This document shows, one piece after another, positions 59,586 to 64,000 of a stretch of 64,000 bases of DNA. The notes beneath the pieces are model-generated. The model did not search any database, had not been told where the DNA came from, and saw nothing but the letters and a program-made list of their open reading frames with translations. Position numbers and translations under genes: made by a program. Source of the stretch: Geomonas edaphica (lineage in GTDB: Bacteria > Desulfobacterota > Desulfuromonadia > Geobacterales > Geobacteraceae); assembly GCF_004917075.1 (NCBI RefSeq), contig NZ_SSYB01000001.1:787477-851476 (forward strand), in the 5' to 3' direction. Position 1 is the first letter of the stretch. Every line of letters starts with the position of its first letter.

Positions 59586-61982
59586 ATGAACGGTTCCGAG
59601 AAGCAGACAGGCCATTTCACCATCAACTGCACGGTTGTTCTCGCCCTTCTCGTAACCCTCTTCTTCCCGTTCGGCTATTTTGCGGTCAGCTACCAGCATG
59701 CGCTGGGCAGCCTCGAGACCGAGACCGAGATCAACGCCCGCATCATCACCTCCCTTGGCAATATCAGCCCGGACTCCTGGCATGAGGAGGCGCACCGACT
59801 GGACGCCATCCTCTCCAGTCAAGGCAGCACCACCACCGCCGAAAGGCACCGCATCCTCGACGCCGGGGGAAGGGAACTGGCCGCAAGCGGGGGGCAGCTC
59901 GCAGCACCGGTTATCCAGCGTACCCACCCCATCCTCTACGGCGACAAGGTCATCGGGAGCGTCGAAATCACCCGGTCGCTGCGCCCCATCATCAAAAGGG
60001 CCGCCCTGGTAGCGGTCGCAGGTTTCAGCGTCTCCCTCATCGTCTTCGTACTACTCCCCTTCCGCGTCATCAACCAGGCCAACCGTCAACTGCAGGACTC
60101 CTACACCTTCCTGAAAAAAGTCATGGAAAGTAGCGCCAATGCACTCATCGTCCTCAACCTTGACGGCACCGTGGACATGGCCAACGCACGCTGTACTGAG
60201 CTCTCAGGATTTCAGCCCCCGGAATTCATCGGGCACGACATCGGCGCATTCGTCTGTCCCTACTGCATCGACATGGTGCGGCAACAGCTGCATCTCGTCA
60301 CGTCCGGCACCGCTGAGATAGTCAAGTTCGAAGCCGAATTTCTCACCAAAAACGGCGATACCGTATCGATAGCCTGCGGCGCCACGCCGGTCTACCAGGA
60401 GGGGCGCATCGCCTGCACCGTGCTCTCCATCGAAAACATCACCGAGCGCAGGCAGTCGGTGGAGGCACTTACCGCTGCAAAGGAGTACACCGAGAACCTG
60501 ATCCAGGCAGCCTGCGTGATGATCCTGGGGCTTAACCTTAAAGGGGAGGTAACCCTCATCAACCGTGCCGGCGAGGAGATGACCGGCTATCGGCAGGAGG
60601 AGCTCCTTGGAAGGAGCTGGTTCGAAACCGCGATGGGTGCCGAGGCCTTCCACAAGATGTGCTGCATCCCGCAGGAGGCTGGCGCCGGCACCGGAGGTTG
60701 CGCCTGCGAGGGGCAGATCGTGACCAAAGCGGCGGCCATGCGCACCATTTCGTGGCGCAACAGCGCAATCGTGGAAAAGGGAACCGTAGTCGGCACCCTC
60801 TGCTTTGGCATCGACATAACCGAGCACAGGAAGGTAGAGGCACAGTTAAGGCACTCGCAGAAAATGGAGTCCATCGGCCAGTTGGCCGGCGGGGTCGCGC
60901 ACGACTTCAACAACATGCTGAGCGTCATGCTTGGTTACGCCCAGCTCTGCCAGCTCGAAGCGGCCGGGGCGTCCCCGCTCTCCCTGTACCTCGATGAGGT
61001 CATCAAGGCCGGTGAGCGCTCCCGTGACATGGTGCGCAAGCTCCTCGCTTTCTCCCGCAAGGAAATCATCTCCCCGAGACGCGTGAACCTAAACGATCAC
61101 TGCCTGGAGATGAATAAGACGCTAAGCCGCCTGATCGGTGAGGAGATCCGCTTCGATTTCGTCCCGGACGACGCGCTCTGGCCGGTACGCATCGACCCCT
61201 CCCAGGTAGACCAGATCCTCATGAACCTGGCGGTAAACGCCCGCGACGCCATGCCCGAAGGAGGCACGCTTACCGTTGCGACCGGTAACATCACCGTCGA
61301 TACCGAGTTCTGCGACTTCCGCCTCGATGCGAAGCCCGGCCCCTATGCGTGCCTGAGCGTCATCGACACCGGCACCGGGATGGAGCGCGAGGTGGTACGG
61401 CGCATCTTCGAACCCTTTTTCACCACCAAAGAGGTGGGACGCGGCACCGGCCTCGGCCTTGCAACGGTCTACGGCATCGTCACCCAAAACGGCGGCTTCA
61501 TCGACGTGGAGAGCGAACCGGGACGGGGCACCTGTTTCAAGATCTACCTACCGAAACTAACCGGCGACGTCGTAGTCCAGCAGGAGAGCAAGCCGACAGC
61601 GATGACCGGATCGGGCACCGTGCTCGTTGTCGAGGATGACGACATGCTGCGCCTCATGGCTACGCAGATGCTAGAGAAGATAGGCTACCAGGTGATCCAG
61701 GCAGCCAGCCCCCATCTCGCCCTCGCCATCTGCGGCGACACAAGCAAAAAGATCGACATGGTGCTATCCGACGTGATCATGCCGGAGATGAACGGCTTCG
61801 ATATGGCCCGTGGCATAGCGAACATGCGCCCGGAGACCAAGGTACTTTTCATGACCGGCTACTCCGATGAGATGATCGCAAGACGCGGCATCCAACCAGA
61901 GAAAGAACTGCATTACATACAGAAGCCCTTCAACATGGAAGGGCTGCACGAGAAGATCATGGCCATGCAGTCCGGCTGCTGA
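59586..61982 (+). CDS. Membrane PAS hybrid histidine kinase with C-terminal receiver
   Basis: 798 residues. TM1 (about 14-35), a periplasmic sensor (35-140), TM2 (about 145-165), two PAS domains (185-300 and 305-420; the second carries MCCIPQEAGAGTGGCACEG, a Cys-rich insert), HisKA with His439 in GGVAHDFNNMLSVMLGYAQL, HATPase (NLAVNARDAMPEG, GRGTGLGLATVYGIV) and a receiver (675-795) with DMVLSDVIMPEMNGFDM. I favour the ATG at 59586 with AAGGAG eight bases upstream over a GTG at 59514. The Cys-rich PAS may bind a metal cluster. No regulator gene is adjacent. Confidence 0.9.
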   Translation: MNGSEKQTGHFTINCTVVLALLVTLFFPFGYFAVSYQHALGSLETETEINARIITSLGNISPDSWHEEAHRLDAILSSQGSTTTAERHRILDAGGRELAASGGQLAAPVIQRTHPILYGDKVIGSVEITRSLRPIIKRAALVAVAGFSVSLIVFVLLPFRVINQANRQLQDSYTFLKKVMESSANALIVLNLDGTVDMANARCTELSGFQPPEFIGHDIGAFVCPYCIDMVRQQLHLVTSGTAEIVKFEAEFLTKNGDTVSIACGATPVYQEGRIACTVLSIENITERRQSVEALTAAKEYTENLIQAACVMILGLNLKGEVTLINRAGEEMTGYRQEELLGRSWFETAMGAEAFHKMCCIPQEAGAGTGGCACEGQIVTKAAAMRTISWRNSAIVEKGTVVGTLCFGIDITEHRKVEAQLRHSQKMESIGQLAGGVAHDFNNMLSVMLGYAQLCQLEAAGASPLSLYLDEVIKAGERSRDMVRKLLAFSRKEIISPRRVNLNDHCLEMNKTLSRLIGEEIRFDFVPDDALWPVRIDPSQVDQILMNLAVNARDAMPEGGTLTVATGNITVDTEFCDFRLDAKPGPYACLSVIDTGTGMEREVVRRIFEPFFTTKEVGRGTGLGLATVYGIVTQNGGFIDVESEPGRGTCFKIYLPKLTGDVVVQQESKPTAMTGSGTVLVVEDDDMLRLMATQMLEKIGYQVIQAASPHLALAICGDTSKKIDMVLSDVIMPEMNGFDMARGIANMRPETKVLFMTGYSDEMIARRGIQPEKELHYIQKPFNMEGLHEKIMAMQSGC

Positions 61983-62069
61983 CCAGCCCCACACCAGTTT
62001 TGCCATCGTCGCGCGACTTTGATAGACTGGGACGGTAAGCCTTGACAGTAGATCCCACCGGGAGAAACC

Positions 62070-63746
62070 ATGAAAAGATCCTATATACCGTTGATGCTGG
62101 CCCTGCTGTTTTCCCTTTCCTTCGCAGTCACCCCGCTCAGAGCTCAATCAGAACCCGGGTACTACACCGCTTCCGATCAATACCAGTACGAGGAGGATCT
62201 CCTCTACCCGGAAGAACTTGACGACCTGCTCGCCCCCGTCGCACTCTACGCGGACCCGCTTATCGCCCAGATCCTCCCGGCCGCGACCTTCGTGGACCAG
62301 ATCCACGATGCAGCCCGATACTTGAGGTTCTACGGCAACACGCCGGACATCGACTACCAGCCCTGGGACATAAGCGTGCGTGCCGTCGCCCACTACCCTC
62401 AGATCCTCTACATGATGGACCGGGAGTACCAGTGGACCGCTTCGCTCGGGCAGGCCTACATAGAGCAGCCCCAGGACGTGATGGATTCCATCCAGCGGCT
62501 GCGCCGATGGGCGTACGACCAGGGGAACCTCTATTCGACACGCGAACAGGAGGTGTTCTTCGATGGTGACATGCTCAGGATCGTCCCGGCTAGACCTCAG
62601 TACGTCTACGTTCCGGTGTACGACCCTTACGTGGTCTACGTGGAACGCTTCTATCCAGCTACGCCGGCCATCTCCTTCGGAGTCGCCTTTACCCTTGGTC
62701 CATGGCTCAACCGTGACTGCGACTGGCGCGGGCATCGCGTGTACTACCACGGCTGGCGGGGTTCCGGGTGGGTCCGGCGCTCACGTCCCTACGTGCATGA
62801 CCGACGCAACATCTACATAAACCGCAGGGCCGCCGTGATAAGCGTGAACGAGCGGGTGGTCCAGCGCGACACGCGCATGTACCGCGAGCAGCTTCGCGTT
62901 GAGACCAAAAGGCATCGTGACGAGAGAAGGATGCCGCCGCTGCCGGCGGCGGGCGTGTCACGTCAGCCGAGACCTTCGGCGCCTCGCCCCGGCGGCGTAC
63001 AAGCGCCGCGCCCGAGAACCGAAAGACGCAGTGAGCCCTGGACCGGTAGAGAGCCGTTACGCCCGGGCGTGATGACACCAACGGCACCCGCAACGAAACC
63101 CGGTGTCACCCCGCCGACCACGAAACAACGGGAGCCTGGGGCCACGCAGCCGCGCGCCCCTCAGGCGCCGAAAGGGCAGGTGGTTCCGCAGCAAGGCCAA
63201 CCGACCCGCGTGCAGCCTGTCGCTCCCGGCAAGCCGTCACCGTCGTCTGCAACGCCCCCAACCGGGAAGCCGCAGCCTTCCGCCACCACCGGCGAGCGTG
63301 GTGCTGAGCGAGGCAAGGGAGAGCAAAGGCGCAGGGGCCCGCGTCCTGCCGTCAAGCCGCAACCGCAAGCCCCCGCGGCGACACCCCAGGCTCCCGCGTC
63401 AGCGCCCCAGACACCCGCAACGCAGCCAGTCATCGCGCCTACGCCAGTTAAACCGGCCGAGCGCGGTACCGCGCCACGCGGAGTAAGGCATCCCCCCGCA
63501 GCCGAGCCTGCGGTAAAAGAACCAGCCGTTGTCCCCGCGCCCCAGACGCGTCCCGCGGTGCCCCATCCGGCCGCAACGCGACCCGCACCCGTTGTCAAAC
63601 CGCCGCAGCCGCAGAGCGTCAAACCGCCTCAGCCGCAGGGCGTGGAACCTGCATCAAAACGCGCAGAGCCCCCCGCGCGTGAGGCCGAGCCTCCCCGTGG
63701 ACGCGGCCGTGAAGATGCACCCGCCCGGCAAAGGGAAGATCGTTAA
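62070..63746 (+). CDS. Exported DUF3300 protein with Pro/Gln/Ala-rich tail
   Basis: 558 residues with a signal peptide (cleaved near LRAQS, residue 27). The DUF3300 domain (about 45-270) has ELDDLLAPVALYADPLIAQI, the aromatic-rich PARPQYVYVPVYDPYVVYVE and WRGHRVYYHGW. From about residue 290 on, the protein is a disordered Pro/Gln/Ala/Arg-rich tail with loose repeats (KPPQPQSVKPPQPQ). Function of the domain is unknown; an envelope role is likely. Frame and ribosome context are normal and a terminator follows. Confidence 0.9.
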   Translation: MKRSYIPLMLALLFSLSFAVTPLRAQSEPGYYTASDQYQYEEDLLYPEELDDLLAPVALYADPLIAQILPAATFVDQIHDAARYLRFYGNTPDIDYQPWDISVRAVAHYPQILYMMDREYQWTASLGQAYIEQPQDVMDSIQRLRRWAYDQGNLYSTREQEVFFDGDMLRIVPARPQYVYVPVYDPYVVYVERFYPATPAISFGVAFTLGPWLNRDCDWRGHRVYYHGWRGSGWVRRSRPYVHDRRNIYINRRAAVISVNERVVQRDTRMYREQLRVETKRHRDERRMPPLPAAGVSRQPRPSAPRPGGVQAPRPRTERRSEPWTGREPLRPGVMTPTAPATKPGVTPPTTKQREPGATQPRAPQAPKGQVVPQQGQPTRVQPVAPGKPSPSSATPPTGKPQPSATTGERGAERGKGEQRRRGPRPAVKPQPQAPAATPQAPASAPQTPATQPVIAPTPVKPAERGTAPRGVRHPPAAEPAVKEPAVVPAPQTRPAVPHPAATRPAPVVKPPQPQSVKPPQPQGVEPASKRAEPPAREAEPPRGRGREDAPARQREDR

Positions 63747-63824
63747 CGCGACATGGCAGCGAAGAGTGGTCACAAAACGCCGTCAAGAGCGCATAACAGG
63801 AAATAAGACGGCCGAAGGCAATAA

Positions 63825-63860
63825 AGAAGGGGCGCACCGCACGGTGCGCCCCTTCTCTTT
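63825..63860 (+). terminator. Terminator of the DUF3300 gene
   Basis: AGAAGGGGCGCACCG pairs perfectly with CGGTGCGCCCCTTCT around a CA loop, then CTTTT. Confidence 0.85.
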
Positions 63861-63928
63861 TGGTTCTACCCGAAATGTTCCACGAAGCAGCCTGTGTGTA
63901 TCACAACGGCGCTGCACTAGTCCTCGCG

Positions 63929-64000
63929 TCCCCCCCTTTGCGAAGGGGGAGCCTGCCGCCCGTAGCAGCCTCCGCGAAGGGGGAAGAGGAGGGATTTGCC
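63929..64000. repeat. Dispersed intergenic repeat, long form, copy D
   Basis: Same layout as copy A: CCCCCCTTTGCGAAGGGGG, AGCCTGCC, CCCGTAGC, GCGAAGGGGG, GGATTTGCC, with several substitutions in the right half. It may continue past the window edge. Confidence 0.75.

Noticed and set aside
1..64000. tRNA, rRNA, CRISPR, phage or insertion-sequence genes
   Set aside because: None were seen; no transposase or integrase proteins and no regularly spaced repeats.

Overview
The window is a GC-rich chromosomal segment of a free-living, anaerobic, respiratory bacterium. The best fit is a member of the Geobacteraceae (Desulfuromonadota; Geobacter, Citrifermentans or Geomonas type). This is inferred from the dense signal-transduction content, the oxygen-sensitive iron-sulfur enzymes (double-cubane protein plus activase, radical SAM proteins), the SAM-I-controlled methionine genes and the intergenic repeats. 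No sequence comparison was run. I see no phage, IS element, CRISPR array, rRNA or tRNA, so this is core or shell genome rather than a mobile island.

Layout. 1-5 kb (minus): the start of a Ppx/GppA phosphatase coupled to a Na/Pi transporter, then an IHF-beta gene preceded in its operon by a TPR protein, the 23S rRNA methyltransferase RlmD and a small unknown protein. 5.2-7.1 kb (plus): infA, then efp with its lysylation enzyme epmA. 7.1-10.4 kb: biotin genes bioB, bioD and bioA behind a probable BirA operator, with a terminator hairpin touching the bioA ribosome binding site. 10.7-12.1 kb: a TatD nuclease fused to a radical SAM domain. 12.1-21.1 kb: a c-di-GMP locus made of a histidine kinase, a GAF-GGDEF cyclase with an intact I-site, a PilZ-acyltransferase effector and an HD-GYP phosphodiesterase. 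The kinase and the HD-GYP protein share a common N-terminal sensor module. 21.1-28.5 kb: a methyltransferase, a FadL-type porin, and a minus-strand run of periplasmic proteins (transglutaminase, double rhodanese) downstream of a double-cubane [8Fe-9S] protein and its ATP-dependent activase, with a divergent LysR regulator. 28.6-33 kb: small metabolic and housekeeping genes (release-factor-like protein, tautomerase, flavin reductase, ADP-ribosylglycohydrolase, ACP phosphodiesterase). 33.1-45.5 kb: a Wsp-like chemosensory operon (CheW, CheR-TPR, CheW, MCP, CheA-REC, CheB) that continues into two REC-histidine kinase proteins and a sigma-54 activator instead of a WspR-type cyclase. 45.6-51.6 kb (minus): L-2-hydroxyglutarate oxidase, a DnaQ-like exonuclease, an acyl-CoA ligase, a thioesterase, an SRPBCC protein and a MucR-like regulator. 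52.0-54.5 kb: a SAM-I riboswitch and a tandem pair of trans-sulfuration enzymes. 54.6-59.3 kb: a J-domain/LRR protein, a cold-shock protein and a cbiMQO cobalt/nickel importer. 59.6-64 kb: a PAS hybrid kinase, a DUF3300 protein and an intergenic repeat.

How it works together. Two signalling blocks dominate. One appears to make, destroy and read c-di-GMP within a single locus. The other is a complete chemosensory array whose output seems redirected to phosphorelay kinases and a sigma-54 enhancer-binding protein. The metabolic genes carry recognisable local control: BirA operator for biotin, SAM-I riboswitch for methionine, LysR dyad for the double-cubane system. The items most worth following up are the shared sensor module in the c-di-GMP cluster, the PilZ-acyltransferase, the TatD-radical SAM fusion, the double-cubane operon, the rewired Wsp-like operon and the J-domain/LRR protein.
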